A stretch of 64,000 bases of DNA from Candidatus Saccharibacteria bacterium UBA2952 (GCA_002348605.1 DEBQ01000007.1:88064-152063); one strand, 5' to 3'. Shown: positions 35,665 through 44,117, counted from the first letter of the stretch. Translations and numbers: made by a program. Notes: generated from the sequence alone by a model not told the origin.

Positions 35665-36030
35665 CTACGGAACTGTGAAGCCGGTAATGGTTCCCTTCAG
35701 GATGACTGACTTGTTGCGGCCGTGCTCTGCACACGCAAGGAGCACATGCACGCGATTTCCGACGATGAGGCTACGCCTGGAGTCAATCCAAGCCGTCACA
35801 TCAGCTTGATCAACATCGGCCCCCCGGCGGCGCATCTCTTGTACTAATTCGGTGGCTGCGTCACGCACCGGCTTGGGCCAATCCTTGGTGCGGATCACGT
35901 ACTGCTTTTCGCCCGATCGACCGCGCGACACAGTACAGACTCGCTTGCCACCGGTGGTGTGAACGATGAGCTCCTCACCCATGTCGGGCGGACCTTCGTG
36001 AACAACGGTCGTGATGATCTTGAAGGGCAT
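35665..36030 (-). CDS. Hypothetical soluble protein
   Basis: A 121-residue protein, not recognised. It opens MPFKIITTVVHEGPPDMGEE and has strand-rich halves ('GKRVCTVSRGRSGEKQYVIRT', 'SLIVGNRVHVLLACAEHG', 'KSVILKGTITGFTVP') around a central helix 'KPVRDAATELVQEMRRRGADVDQADVTAW'. Two Cys are present but no motif. GGAGGTGG ribosome site 6 bases before the ATG, a TATGCT -10 and a leader hairpin point to a well-expressed gene. Codons are GC-rich compared with neighbours. Own terminator. Function unknown. Confidence 0.72.
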   Translation of the reverse strand: MPFKIITTVVHEGPPDMGEELIVHTTGGKRVCTVSRGRSGEKQYVIRTKDWPKPVRDAATELVQEMRRRGADVDQADVTAWIDSRRSLIVGNRVHVLLACAEHGRNKSVILKGTITGFTVP

Positions 36031-36059
36031 CGCCCTCCACCTCCTAGACTAGAAGTTGA

Positions 36060-36105
36060 AAAGCGGTACGATAATCATCGTACGAAACTACGGGTTTCGC
36101 AAGCA
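36060..36105 (-). promoter_or_regulatory. Leader hairpins ahead of the gene at 35665
   Basis: GTACGAT-AATC-ATCGTAC (36066-36083) is a perfect 7-bp hairpin with a neighbouring CGAAAC/GTTTCG pairing (36083-36099). They lie between the TATGCT -10 box and AGGAGG, as in the leader of the GreA-family gene. Confidence 0.5.
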
Positions 36106-36110
36106 TAGCC

Positions 36111-36590
36111 TTATTCGGACTCGTCCCAAAATAATGTATCTGTCGTCGGGTAGTCGAGTTCGGAGTAGGTATTACCCTGCTTTATTTGTTTAACAACATG
36201 CTTTATCAGTGGCAATGTTTTTGATGGAAGCTTATCTATAGCCACCCAGAGTAGTTCATCGGCTTTTTGGAGTTCATTATTTTTTGCAGTTCCCTGGTAT
36301 GTATTTGCCGTAAAGAAGAACGACACTCGTTCATGATCTTTATCGTCTGCAACATAGTAGGCCGTGTGTGATAGTACTAGGTCCTTACGGCTAACGGTAA
36401 TGTCGACTTCTTCTTTTGATTCACGAATAGCACAATCTGTCGGTGATTCCATTGGTTCAATGTGTCCTGCAGGCAATGTATACCAACCATCGCGCCAGCC
36501 TGTATTGTGTCGCCTAATTAAAAGGACTTCATCTTTCTCGTTCCTAAAAAATACCCATACCGCAGGGATGACTGAATGTCGGCCGTTCAC
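36111..36590 (-). CDS. NUDIX hydrolase
   Basis: A 159-residue NUDIX enzyme. The box reads 'GHIEPMESPTDCAIRESKEEVDI', with G-x5-E-x7-R-E-x2-E-E and the final G replaced by D. The N-terminal strand 'VIPAVWVFFRNEKDEVLLIRRHN' precedes it. It hydrolyses a nucleoside diphosphate derivative, possibly a damaged dNTP; specificity is not visible. It starts at GTG and overlaps recR's TGA by 4 bases, so it is coupled to recR, which favours a nucleotide-sanitising or repair role. Confidence 0.92.
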   Translation of the reverse strand: MNGRHSVIPAVWVFFRNEKDEVLLIRRHNTGWRDGWYTLPAGHIEPMESPTDCAIRESKEEVDITVSRKDLVLSHTAYYVADDKDHERVSFFFTANTYQGTAKNNELQKADELLWVAIDKLPSKTLPLIKHVVKQIKQGNTYSELDYPTTDTLFWDESE

Positions 36591-37204
36591 AGCTTGCGTC
36601 TGCCTTCAAGCGCATGACTCAGCGTAATTTGGTCGGCGTACTCAAGGTCTACTCCAACCGGTATGCCGCGAGCCAGGCGACTCATGGCGATATTGACGTC
36701 ATTGTCCTTCAAGTATTTCTGTAGGAATAGTGCTGTTGACTCACCTTCGACGCTGGCATTCGTGGCTATGATAAGCTCTTCGACACCGTCATTATTAATG
36801 CGCTCTACCAGCTCTGGAATGTGAAGCTGCTCTGGGCCAATACCGTCGATTGGTGATATCGCACCGCCGAGTACATGGTATGTGCCCTTGTACTGGCCGG
36901 TACGTTCAAGCGCTACGATGTCGAGTGGCTCTTCGACAACAGCAACTAAAGATTTATCGCGTGACGAATCGCTATAGAGTGGTGATACCTCTTCATCGGC
37001 GTCAATGAGCGCAAACGTAACAGGACACTGCTTAACTTGGGCATGAATAGCACCAAGTGCTTTAGCGAGATCCTGGGCGACACGTGGGTCGGCTCGCAGC
37101 AAAAAATAGGCATAGCGTTCGGCGGTACGAGCACCAACGCCAGGCAGTTTGCCTAGCTCGTCAATGAGTGCGGTAAGCGCTTTTGGAAGCAGCTGGGTCG
37201 ACAC
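36587..37204 (-). CDS. recR: Recombination protein RecR without the usual zinc cysteines
   Basis: A 205-residue repair protein that loads RecA with RecF/RecO. HhH segment 'LGKLPGVGARTAERYAYFLL' is at about 18-37. The zinc-finger region should hold four Cys in CxxC-x-CxxC form; here it reads KQCPVTFALIDADEEVSPLYSD with one Cys. The Toprim domain follows ('LVAVVEEPLDIVALERTG', 'YHVLGGAISPIDGIGPEQL') and the C-terminal Walker B-like 'GIPVGVDLEYAD' is intact. Length is normal. GTG start; upstream ybaB is 11 bases away, so ybaB-recR-NUDIX is one operon. Confidence 0.93.
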   Translation of the reverse strand: MSTQLLPKALTALIDELGKLPGVGARTAERYAYFLLRADPRVAQDLAKALGAIHAQVKQCPVTFALIDADEEVSPLYSDSSRDKSLVAVVEEPLDIVALERTGQYKGTYHVLGGAISPIDGIGPEQLHIPELVERINNDGVEELIIATNASVEGESTALFLQKYLKDNDVNIAMSRLARGIPVGVDLEYADQITLSHALEGRRKL

Positions 37205-37215
37205 AAGGTGCCTGC

Positions 37216-37506
37216 TTACATTCCGGGCAGGTTCAAGCCGCCCATGAGTGGTTTCATGGTTTCGGCGGCAATTTCCTGCGCTTTGGCGAGTCCGTCACGA
37301 ACAGCAATCTTGATCCAGTGCTCAAGTTCCTCGATGTTCTCAAGGTCGACCATTTCAGGGTCGATCTTGATGCTATCGATCTTAAGTTCGCCAGTCACAC
37401 GCACGATAACGGCGCCGTCGCCAGCTTCTACTTCGATGATTTGCTTTTTCAGGTCTTTCTGAGCTTTTCTCAGGTCGTTCAGCATTTTCATTTGGTCGAA
37501 TGCCAT
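37216..37506 (-). CDS. ybaB: YbaB/EbfC nucleoid-associated protein
   Basis: A 96-residue DNA-binding protein: coiled N-terminal helix 'QMKMLNDLRKAQKDLKKQI', a beta hairpin 'GAVIVRVTGELKIDSIKIDPEM' and C-terminal helix with 'ELEHWIKIAVRDGLAKAQEIAAETM', ending MGGLNLPGM, the family's closing motif. It is directly before recR, the usual dnaX-ybaB-recR neighbourhood, but here dnaX is separated from it by dnaB and a membrane glycosyltransferase gene. It may help recombination or nucleoid structure. Confidence 0.94.
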   Translation of the reverse strand: MAFDQMKMLNDLRKAQKDLKKQIIEVEAGDGAVIVRVTGELKIDSIKIDPEMVDLENIEELEHWIKIAVRDGLAKAQEIAAETMKPLMGGLNLPGM

Positions 37507-37552
37507 AAGTAACTATCCTCTCGTTTAAAACTTATCCCATTATACTTCAGCG

Positions 37553-39028
37553 TCAGCTGTTTTTGTAGAGGTAGAAGCGGTCCGCGTCGCTAGCGGTCCG
37601 CGTCACAAGTATGTCCGACGGCAATTTTGTGATTCCTCGACGCATAGTGCGCTCAACGATGCTGACTGGAGCGGTAGCGACCGCACTGGTATTTGCAGAT
37701 ACGGTCAATTTCGAGACGTAACGTTGGTGGCGGGCAAAACTACTATAAAATTCCAGCTGGTCGGGCTCGACTACCAGCTGAACGGTAGTGTTACGATCGA
37801 GGGTATCAAGTTTTTTTGATAGCACCGAAAGATCGCTATTGTAGGCGGCGTTAACATTCGTATCGTAGTGTAGGCCATACACGTAGCGGTCAACGCTTGA
37901 AACGACAAGCCCAAGCACCAGCACGGCAAGCGGCAGTAAGCCGAACACCCTTGCATACGGATTGTGCGGGAACAACCCGTACCATGACCATATCAGGTAA
38001 TCGAGCGCCAAGGCGATGAGTAAGACGACCGGAATGAACGTAATACTGACAAAGGACGGATTCAGGCAAACGAGCGGTATGAGCAAGACCAGCCAAAAGC
38101 TAATGATATAGCTTTTTGCAGTATACTTTGCGCTTATAAGCCGGTACAGACCAAGCAGAATCAACATTGCGAGGCCAAGCCCATAGACAGGGGCAAGAAC
38201 GATGCCACTTGATGGCTGCGCGAAGCGCAGGTAATTTTCTGCAAGCAGCGCCGCGTTCTTTGAAAACTCACCAATGCTTGCAGAAAAACCTAATAGTGTT
38301 TTGAGCACCGAGAGGTCGTTAATTATTCCCATGACAAGCGGCGATATTATGATAGCGAAAAGCAAGCTGCCCGCTATGATAACCGGCTTTGACGACTTAC
38401 GGAACAGCATATGCCTGGCGTGTGGGTGAATAAAAGCGGTAAGAACGAGCGCGACTAACATATAAATATTCAAAGGCATGTACAAACTGATTCCTGCTAG
38501 GACAAAACCTGCCAGTATCCATAACCTCGCATAAGTGCTCTTTCGAGCAATCATGGATGCAGCGATAAGCACCATGGTTGTTATGAATATATAGACGATA
38601 CCCGGCTCACCAGCTTGTGACGACAGAAGAAACTGGTTTGTCGTTACTGCAATTGTTGCCGCTATGATTGCGACGTTCCGGTGGTACCAAAGATTAAGCA
38701 AGTAAAGAATACCAAGCGCCGAAAAGAATCCGAGCAAAATAGAAGGTAGTTTAATACCAAGCGTTGAAATACCAAACAACGAAATTGTCCCAGCCTGCAA
38801 CAATCGGTACGGCAAGTACAATAGCTGATCGGGATTTAAGTTGAATAACTGAGCCGGACTCAATTTGTCGCTGATGAGCGCCGAGTGAGTCTCAGGATTG
38901 GTTAAGCCACCCGGTAGGTAAAAGCCCGCCACGAGTAACATAGTAGCTAGTGCTACTGCGAAGATCACGTACGCCAAGACATACCGATAACGGTAGAATG
39001 CGAATTTACTAAGTCGTTGCCTCACCAT
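37553..39028 (-). CDS. Polytopic membrane glycosyltransferase-like protein
   Basis: A 491-residue protein with about ten to twelve transmembrane helices (first at 15-35, then 'TLGIKLPSILLGFFSALGILYLL' and so on). The first external loop carries 'DQLLYLPYRLLQAGTISLFG', and the soluble C-terminal part (about 385-491) follows the last helix. Layout resembles PMT/ArnT-type (GT-C) sugar transferases using polyprenyl-linked donors, but no clear acidic D-E pair of the first loop is seen, so the activity is inferred. TATACT lies about 11 bases before ATG, a leaderless start. It interrupts the usual dnaX-ybaB-recR cluster. Confidence 0.7.
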   Translation of the reverse strand: MVRQRLSKFAFYRYRYVLAYVIFAVALATMLLVAGFYLPGGLTNPETHSALISDKLSPAQLFNLNPDQLLYLPYRLLQAGTISLFGISTLGIKLPSILLGFFSALGILYLLNLWYHRNVAIIAATIAVTTNQFLLSSQAGEPGIVYIFITTMVLIAASMIARKSTYARLWILAGFVLAGISLYMPLNIYMLVALVLTAFIHPHARHMLFRKSSKPVIIAGSLLFAIIISPLVMGIINDLSVLKTLLGFSASIGEFSKNAALLAENYLRFAQPSSGIVLAPVYGLGLAMLILLGLYRLISAKYTAKSYIISFWLVLLIPLVCLNPSFVSITFIPVVLLIALALDYLIWSWYGLFPHNPYARVFGLLPLAVLVLGLVVSSVDRYVYGLHYDTNVNAAYNSDLSVLSKKLDTLDRNTTVQLVVEPDQLEFYSSFARHQRYVSKLTVSANTSAVATAPVSIVERTMRRGITKLPSDILVTRTASDADRFYLYKNS

Positions 39029-39115
39029 CGTTGGTATTTAGTATAGCACGAGGAAACGAGCGAGAATTTTGCTTGCAAACTTCTTCGAGTGACGAAGTGA
39101 TATATGTATATACCA

Positions 39116-40471
39116 CTAGGATTCGGAATGTTTGCGGTCGAGCGACATGAATCGCAGGCGCTCAGGGTGGAAGTATAGGCCGACTTCACCGGTTGGACCG
39201 TTACGGTGCTTAGCGATAATAAGCTTGGTAATGTTTTCAACCTCAGGGTTATCCGGTTCGTAGTAACCGGGCCTGTAGATGAAGCTGACAATGTCGGCGT
39301 CCTGTTCGATGCTTCCCGATTCACGCAGGTCCGAAAGCTGCGGAATTTGTGGACTGCGGGACTCGACACTACGTGATAACTGGGAAAGAGCGATAAGTGG
39401 CACGTTCAGCTCACGCGCTATAAGCTTCAGCCCACGTGAAATCTCAGAAACTTCCTGAACGCGGTTACCATCGCCTCGGCCAGTAGCCTGCATAAGCTGA
39501 AGGTAGTCCACGATAATAAGTCCCAGCGGCTGGTCGTGACTAACGCGTCGTGCTTTCGTGCGCATTTCTAACACTGAAAGTCCTGGGGTGTCATCGATGA
39601 ATATAGGTGCTTCGGCTAGTTCTCCCATGGCTTCGGATAGTTTTGAAAAGTCATCGTCAGATAAATTACCTGTGCGGATGTTCCACGCATCAACGCCAGA
39701 AGCATCGGCCAGCATACGGTCTACCAATTGTTCCTTGCTCATCTCTAGGCTAAAGAACAAGACGGGCTGCTTGGCAATGGTTGCCACATTATAAGCAAGA
39801 TTGGTCACAAGAGTAGTCTTACCCATAGCAGGACGGGCTGCCAGGATAATGAGGTCGCTCCGCTGCAGGCCAGCGGTCATATTGTCGAGGTCGCGGTAAC
39901 CGGTCCGGATTCCCCGCAGTTGGCCTTTGTTGCGGTGAAGCTCTTCCATGCGGTCAAAACTGTCGGTCAAAATGTGTTCAAGCGAAACCACATCTTGCTT
40001 AAGCGATTGGTCGGAAACGCTAAATAATTCCGCTTCAGCCTTCTCAAGAAGCTCCTGTGTTGACGTGTCGTCATCGTAGCCAAGCTCCGAAATATCGGCA
40101 CTGGCTTTAATAAGCCGCCTGCGGACCGCGCGTTGGGCGACGATATCGGCATATGCGGCTGCATGAGCAGCGGTCGGAACGTAAGTCGTTAGTTCAGTCA
40201 GGTATGCCGAACCACCAACAGTCTCGAGTTCTTTCTTACGTTTCAGTTCGTCGGTTAACGTTAGAAGATCAACAGGTTTATGACGCTCGTACAGCCGCAT
40301 CATGCCGTCAAAAATAATTCCGTGTCGCTTGTCGTAAAAGTCCGCTTTGCCAACAAATTCGGTTACATCTGCAAGTACCTCGTCGTCAATCAAAACGGCA
40401 CCGAGCAAACTCTTCTCGGCGTCGATACTTTGCGGCGGGACCTTTCCAGCCTGTACTTCTTTTGTAGCCAT
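39116..40471 (-). CDS. dnaB: Replicative DNA helicase DnaB
   Basis: A 451-residue hexameric helicase. N-terminal primase-binding domain 'PPQSIDAEKSLLGAVLIDDEVLADV'. RecA core with Walker A 'ILAARPAMGKTTLV' (about 216), 'FFSLEMSKEQLVDRM', Walker B 'LIIVDYLQLM', 'ISRGLKLIARELNVPLIALSQLSRSVE' and the arginine-finger region 'LSDLRESGSIEQDAD'. It unwinds the fork ahead of the polymerase. The C-terminal tail is short. No intein is present. dnaX follows upstream with only 9 bases between. Confidence 0.97.
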   Translation of the reverse strand: MATKEVQAGKVPPQSIDAEKSLLGAVLIDDEVLADVTEFVGKADFYDKRHGIIFDGMMRLYERHKPVDLLTLTDELKRKKELETVGGSAYLTELTTYVPTAAHAAAYADIVAQRAVRRRLIKASADISELGYDDDTSTQELLEKAEAELFSVSDQSLKQDVVSLEHILTDSFDRMEELHRNKGQLRGIRTGYRDLDNMTAGLQRSDLIILAARPAMGKTTLVTNLAYNVATIAKQPVLFFSLEMSKEQLVDRMLADASGVDAWNIRTGNLSDDDFSKLSEAMGELAEAPIFIDDTPGLSVLEMRTKARRVSHDQPLGLIIVDYLQLMQATGRGDGNRVQEVSEISRGLKLIARELNVPLIALSQLSRSVESRSPQIPQLSDLRESGSIEQDADIVSFIYRPGYYEPDNPEVENITKLIIAKHRNGPTGEVGLYFHPERLRFMSLDRKHSES

Positions 40472-40480
40472 CCCAATATT

Positions 40481-41914
40481 CTAAGCGTCTTCGACGCTCA
40501 CCTCTTCTCCACCCCCCATGATAGCAGCAACGCGCGCGGCCTGACTATCTTTTAGCGGTTTTGCCGCTGCAATTGTTTCTACCTCAAAGTCATACCCTAG
40601 TTCTTCAAGCGAGCTGTTAAGAAGCGCGCGGTATTTCGGGTCATCGAGTTTCTTTTTATAGAATGCGCTTTTTGTATATAATTTCAATGTTCCATCTGTT
40701 ACGTCCGGCTCGCACTTACATAGAACGCTATGTAGGGCGACATGATGGGTCCGAACGTGTGTGACGAGTTTATCCCAATCAAACGGACCGGTCGCCTTTT
40801 GCTTACCTGTAAACTTCTTTTTAATGGGTACTTCGGGTGGTTCTTCAGTCGGCTTTTCTTTTAGTTTTTCGACGGTAGCGACAGACTTAGTAGATTCTTT
40901 GGTAGTCACGGCAAGAGGTTTAGGCACCGAGGTGGGTACTAGCTGAGAGGCAGGCTCTTTTTGGGAAGATGGTTTAGCGAACAAACTAAGGACCGTAAGT
41001 AGTTTAAGTTCCGGATAGTGTGAACGGCTGACATCCAAAAGCTCGTCGAGCAGCTTTGAAAGCTGTGGCTGCGTAGCAAGGTTTTTCCGTATATGTTCAG
41101 CAAGCTGCGCCGCAGTTGTTCGCGGAGGAACACCTTGTGACTCAAGATCAAGCAGCATCGTATTGATTGCTGCTACATCCCCATCCAAAGTGAGACCCAA
41201 CAAGCGTTCCACTCCATCTGTTGGTACAAGTCCTAGCGACTTAGTGACGTGCTCTTTAGTGATTGCTTCTGACCCTGCCGCACTAAGCAGCTGGTCGAAC
41301 AGGCTAACACTGTCACGGAACGAACCATCCGAATGCTTGGCGACAAGTTCAAGAACCGATTCGTCAACATTCGCACCTTCCTTTTTAGCAATACGCTTCA
41401 AATTCCTTACAATATCGGCTTCAGATGCGCGACGGAACGAGTGGCGCTGCGTTCGACTGATGATGGTTTCGGGCACCTTGTCAATGTCGGTCGTGGCCAG
41501 AATAAACACGACATGCTCAGGCGGCTCCTCAAGCGTTTTTAAGAGCGCATTGAAAGCTGGTTTTGACAGCATATGGACTTCGTCGATAATGTAGACCTTT
41601 TTCTTGGCGCTTACCGGAGCGATTTGCACACGGTCGCGAAGGTCTCGTATGTCTTCGACACCGTTGTTGCTGGCGGCATCTATTTCGATAATATCGAGGT
41701 GTGTGGATTCGTCGTCGTACGGAACTTCATTAATCTCATGTGCCAAAATGCGCGCAATTGAGGTCTTGCCGACGCCCTTCGGGCCAGTAAACAAGTAAGC
41801 ATGCGCGACTTTGCCCTGCTTCAAGGCATTAGCGAGCAGCGTCGTCACATGGTCCTGTCCAACGACTTCCGCCAGTGAGCGGCTGCGGTATTTACGATAG
41901 AGCGCTAGGCTCAT
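40481..41914 (-). CDS. dnaX: DNA polymerase III gamma/tau subunit, zinc module missing
   Basis: A 477-residue clamp-loader ATPase. Walker A is FTGPKGVGKTS (42-52), Walker B 'VYIIDEVHMLS' (about 120), sensor 1 'VFILATTDIDKVPETIISRTQRHSF'. Between 'RILAHEI' and 'DIIEIDAASNNGVEDIR' standard DnaX has about 15-20 more residues with four Cys binding Zn; here only a 12-residue acidic/polar stretch remains, without Cys. Residues about 320-390 are Thr/Lys/Glu-rich linker, then a C-terminal domain like tau's. ATG 41914 preferred because TACAAT and GGGGA lie upstream. It binds the polymerase and loads the beta clamp. Confidence 0.95.
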   Translation of the reverse strand: MSLALYRKYRSRSLAEVVGQDHVTTLLANALKQGKVAHAYLFTGPKGVGKTSIARILAHEINEVPYDDESTHLDIIEIDAASNNGVEDIRDLRDRVQIAPVSAKKKVYIIDEVHMLSKPAFNALLKTLEEPPEHVVFILATTDIDKVPETIISRTQRHSFRRASEADIVRNLKRIAKKEGANVDESVLELVAKHSDGSFRDSVSLFDQLLSAAGSEAITKEHVTKSLGLVPTDGVERLLGLTLDGDVAAINTMLLDLESQGVPPRTTAAQLAEHIRKNLATQPQLSKLLDELLDVSRSHYPELKLLTVLSLFAKPSSQKEPASQLVPTSVPKPLAVTTKESTKSVATVEKLKEKPTEEPPEVPIKKKFTGKQKATGPFDWDKLVTHVRTHHVALHSVLCKCEPDVTDGTLKLYTKSAFYKKKLDDPKYRALLNSSLEELGYDFEVETIAAAKPLKDSQAARVAAIMGGGEEVSVEDA

Positions 41915-41971
41915 ACACGGTTCCCCATGAGTACCATTGTACGGCACTATGCAAGGCAGCCACGTTGTGTT

Positions 41972-42544
41972 TTAAATTGTACCGCCTTCGCGGACGTAGC
42001 AACGGCCACAGAGCGAGTCGTAGGTTACATCGCCCTTTTCGATTGCCACTTGGTCACCAGTAAACACATACTTACCGTCGACTTTTCGGGTGTTGAACTC
42101 GGCCTGCGAGCCGCAGAAACACATTGTGGGCAGTTTTTCGATGTTGTCAGCAACTTCGAATAAACGTTCACTGCCAGGAAACAGTTTGGTCTGAAAGTCT
42201 GCCCGAAGCCCGTAGCAGATGACTGAAATGTCATGTTTTTTCGCAAGCCGAAACAGTTGAGAAATTTGCTCAGGTGACAAGAACTGGGCTTCATCGACAA
42301 GCACGCACGCCACATTATTTAATTTCAGAACGGCACTTTCAAGGTCCGTATCTGGAGTGACAAGGATATCGGCCTTTCTGGTATACCCGGCTCGTGCCGT
42401 TACGTCGGTGTCATGCTTCGTGTCTGTGGCTGGCTTTACGACCGCGACTTTCAGTCCGCGCTCCTCGTAGTTATATGCAGTTTTAATAAGCGTATCGCTC
42501 TTGCCGCTATTCATTGCTCCGTATTTGAAGTGCAGTTTTGCCAT
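41972..42544 (-). CDS. tdk: Thymidine kinase (type II)
   Basis: A 190-residue salvage enzyme forming dTMP from thymidine. P-loop 'YGAMNSGKSDTLIKTAYNYEERG' (about 8-16), Walker B-like 'CVLVDEAQFLS', 'ICYGLRADFQTKLFPGS' lasso, and C-terminal zinc site made of MCFCG and SLCGRCY; the first pair is C-x-C rather than C-x2-C. This makes dTMP by salvage alongside the thyA route. ATG 42544 is 1 base after the upstream NUDIX stop, so both are co-transcribed. Confidence 0.95.
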   Translation of the reverse strand: MAKLHFKYGAMNSGKSDTLIKTAYNYEERGLKVAVVKPATDTKHDTDVTARAGYTRKADILVTPDTDLESAVLKLNNVACVLVDEAQFLSPEQISQLFRLAKKHDISVICYGLRADFQTKLFPGSERLFEVADNIEKLPTMCFCGSQAEFNTRKVDGKYVFTGDQVAIEKGDVTYDSLCGRCYVREGGTI

Positions 42545-42545
42545 G

Positions 42546-42953
42546 TCAGTCAATAAGTCCCTTCTGCTTTAATGTCGGAATGATCGTATGCGCAATTAGC
42601 GAGGCTACGTTAGTCAGGTCACTTGTCGAATCGAGCCACCTCAACTCTTCAATCTCGTTTGATGCGGCAAGAGTTCCGTCGTACTCATGGATGATGAATG
42701 TGTCCATTCGAAGCTTCTTATCTGGCTGGGTTGCAGCGGGAGCGTAGTACGTATCAAGTAGTTCTGCGTTATGTTTTTTAACGTCGATTGTCAGTTCTTC
42801 AAATAGTTCTCTCACTAGGGCGTCCTCGACAGATTCGCCAGGGTCGAGCTTACCACCAGGGTTTAAGAACATTGTGCCGCCTTTAGAGCGGAGCGACAGG
42901 ACTTTTCGGTCCTGAATGATAATTCCAGCCGCCTTATGTATGTCTACATCCAT
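42546..42953 (-). CDS. NUDIX hydrolase
   Basis: A 135-residue NUDIX enzyme. Box 'GGKLDPGESVEDALVRELFEELTID' (G-x5-E-x7-R-E-x-x-E-E), after 'AAGIIIQDRKVLSLRSKGGTMFLNPGG', as in MutT/ADP-ribose-type members. It hydrolyses a nucleoside diphosphate derivative; substrate unknown. It precedes tdk with no gap, so a nucleotide-pool role is plausible. Two NUDIX genes are in this window, the other at 36111. Confidence 0.93.
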   Translation of the reverse strand: MDVDIHKAAGIIIQDRKVLSLRSKGGTMFLNPGGKLDPGESVEDALVRELFEELTIDVKKHNAELLDTYYAPAATQPDKKLRMDTFIIHEYDGTLAASNEIEELRWLDSTSDLTNVASLIAHTIIPTLKQKGLID

Positions 42954-42970
42954 ACCTACTACTCTACACG

Positions 42971-42994
42971 AAAAGAGCCACCGTTCGGTGGCTC
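42971..42994 (-). terminator. Terminator after the gene at 43013
   Basis: GAGCCACC (42975-42982) pairs with GGTGGCTC (42987-42994); on the minus strand the stem is followed by TTTTCG. Confidence 0.85.
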
Positions 42995-43012
42995 GATTGT
43001 GTTTATGTAATA

Positions 43013-43528
43013 CTACAAAGCTGCTTCAACGGCTGCCCAAGTTGCGTCTGGGTTGTCGGTCGGAACGATGATGGTGACTTGGTCGCCAACATTAATGCGG
43101 AAGTACGTTACGCTGGCGAGTAGAATGCGGTATTCTTTGCCGTTCGCTTCAACGTAGTACGCGCCGTCGTGCTGAGTTAAGGTTCCAATGACTTGGGTAC
43201 GGTCTACTGGACCGATTTGCTTGTATATAAAGCTGCCGTCGTCGGCGATGGTTAGCTTAAGAATGTCACCTTCAACCAGCTTTGATTTTGAAGCGTAGTT
43301 GGCAGGTACAGGGTATTCTTTGCCGTCAGGACCGGCCATCTTTTGACCGTCAAAAACGCCCTCGACAACCTTTCCGCTAACTTCGTCACGGCTTGAAGTT
43401 GGGGTAACGACGTGTCCGTCGTCGCCAATAATGCTTATAAGCAGTTCCTTTGCCGCGGCGATGTTCGTCTCGGCATCGGTGATGAGCGACCGAAGTCGTT
43501 TCACCTGTTTTTCTGGTAATTCAGACAT
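43013..43528 (-). CDS. Conserved-looking hypothetical protein with beta-barrel-like domain
   Basis: A 171-residue soluble protein, not recognised by family. It starts with helix 'EKQVKRLRSLITDAETNIAAAKELL', then 'VVEGVFDGQKMAGPDGKEYPVPANYASKSKLVEGDILKLTI', then 'QIGPVDRTQVIGTLTQHDGAYYVEANGKEYRILLA' and 'TYFRINVGDQVTIIVP'. The repeated short strands with G-D turns suggest small OB-like barrels. No Cys or membrane segment. It has its own TTGACT/TATATA promoter and terminator, so it is expressed as a single gene. Confidence 0.72.
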   Translation of the reverse strand: MSELPEKQVKRLRSLITDAETNIAAAKELLISIIGDDGHVVTPTSSRDEVSGKVVEGVFDGQKMAGPDGKEYPVPANYASKSKLVEGDILKLTIADDGSFIYKQIGPVDRTQVIGTLTQHDGAYYVEANGKEYRILLASVTYFRINVGDQVTIIVPTDNPDATWAAVEAAL

Positions 43529-43578
43529 ATTGCTCGCAGTATCCTTTGTCTGTGTTTATGCAGTAGTATTAGTCCCAT

Positions 43579-43607
43579 TATATACCATTTCGCATTTTCA
43601 TAGTCAA
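43579..43607 (-). promoter_or_regulatory. Promoter of the gene at 43013
   Basis: On the minus strand TTGACT (43602-43607) is 17 bases before TATATA (43579-43584), which runs into an overlapping TATAAT (43577-43582). The leader is about 45 bases. Confidence 0.7.
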
Positions 43608-43669
43608 CGAGAATTTTATCCACACGATTTTAAGAGGTAGAAAAAATGTCGTTGTATTTTTTCGCCCCA

Positions 43670-43701
43670 AACAAAGGCCGCCCGATTACTCGGACGGCTT
43701 T
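43670..43701 (-). terminator. Terminator of the rplJ-rplL operon
   Basis: GGCCGCCCGA (43676-43685) pairs with TCGGACGGCT (43690-43699); the outer AAA/TTT pairs extend it. On the minus strand CTTTGTTTGG follows. Confidence 0.8.
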
Positions 43702-43733
43702 GTAGTTCATATAATGTGGTCGTTAATGCCAGA

Positions 43734-44117
43734 TTAGCTAAGTTCGACGGTAGCGCCGGCTTCTTCAAGCTGCTTCTTAGCAGCTTCAGCTTCGTCCTTA
43801 GAAACCTTTTCTTTAACGGCAGCTGGAGCACCGTCAACAATAGCTTTTGATTCACCAAGGCCAAGACCGGTGATTTCTTTAACTGCCTTAATGACAGCAA
43901 CTTTTTGAGCACCAGCGTCCTTAAGAGTAACGGTGAATTCGCTCTTTTCGTCAGCAGCGGCTACACCAGCGTCACCGCCGGCAGCAGGACCAGCAACAGC
44001 AACAGCTGCAGCGGCAGGTTCGATGCCGTATTCGTCCTTAAGGACGTTCTTTAGTTCGTTGACTTCAAGTACGGTCAACTTTGTCAGCTCTTCAGCGAGC
44101 TTCTTTACATCAGCCAT
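43734..44117 (-). CDS. rplL: Ribosomal protein L7/L12
   Basis: A 127-residue stalk protein. N-terminal dimerisation helices '[22 protein letters not shown]', an Ala/Gly-rich hinge (about residues 33-57), and the C-terminal factor-binding domain with '[43 protein letters not shown]', the L7/L12 hallmark. SD AAGGAG lies 9 bases upstream. It follows rplJ in the same operon under the L10 leader. Confidence 0.98.
   Translation of the reverse strand: MADVKKLAEELTKLTVLEVNELKNVLKDEYGIEPAAAAVAVAGPAAGGDAGVAAADEKSEFTVTLKDAGAQKVAVIKAVKEITGLGLGESKAIVDGAPAAVKEKVSKDEAEAAKKQLEEAGATVELS

Noticed and set aside
38300..38420. Transmembrane glycosyltransferase proposed as the oligosaccharyltransferase STT3
   Set aside because: The WWDYG and DxxK motifs of STT3 are not present; only a general GT-C membrane layout is visible.
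41972..42544. Loss of zinc site in thymidine kinase, as in RecR and DnaX
   Set aside because: All four Cys are present (MCFCG and SLCGRCY), only the spacing of the first pair differs.
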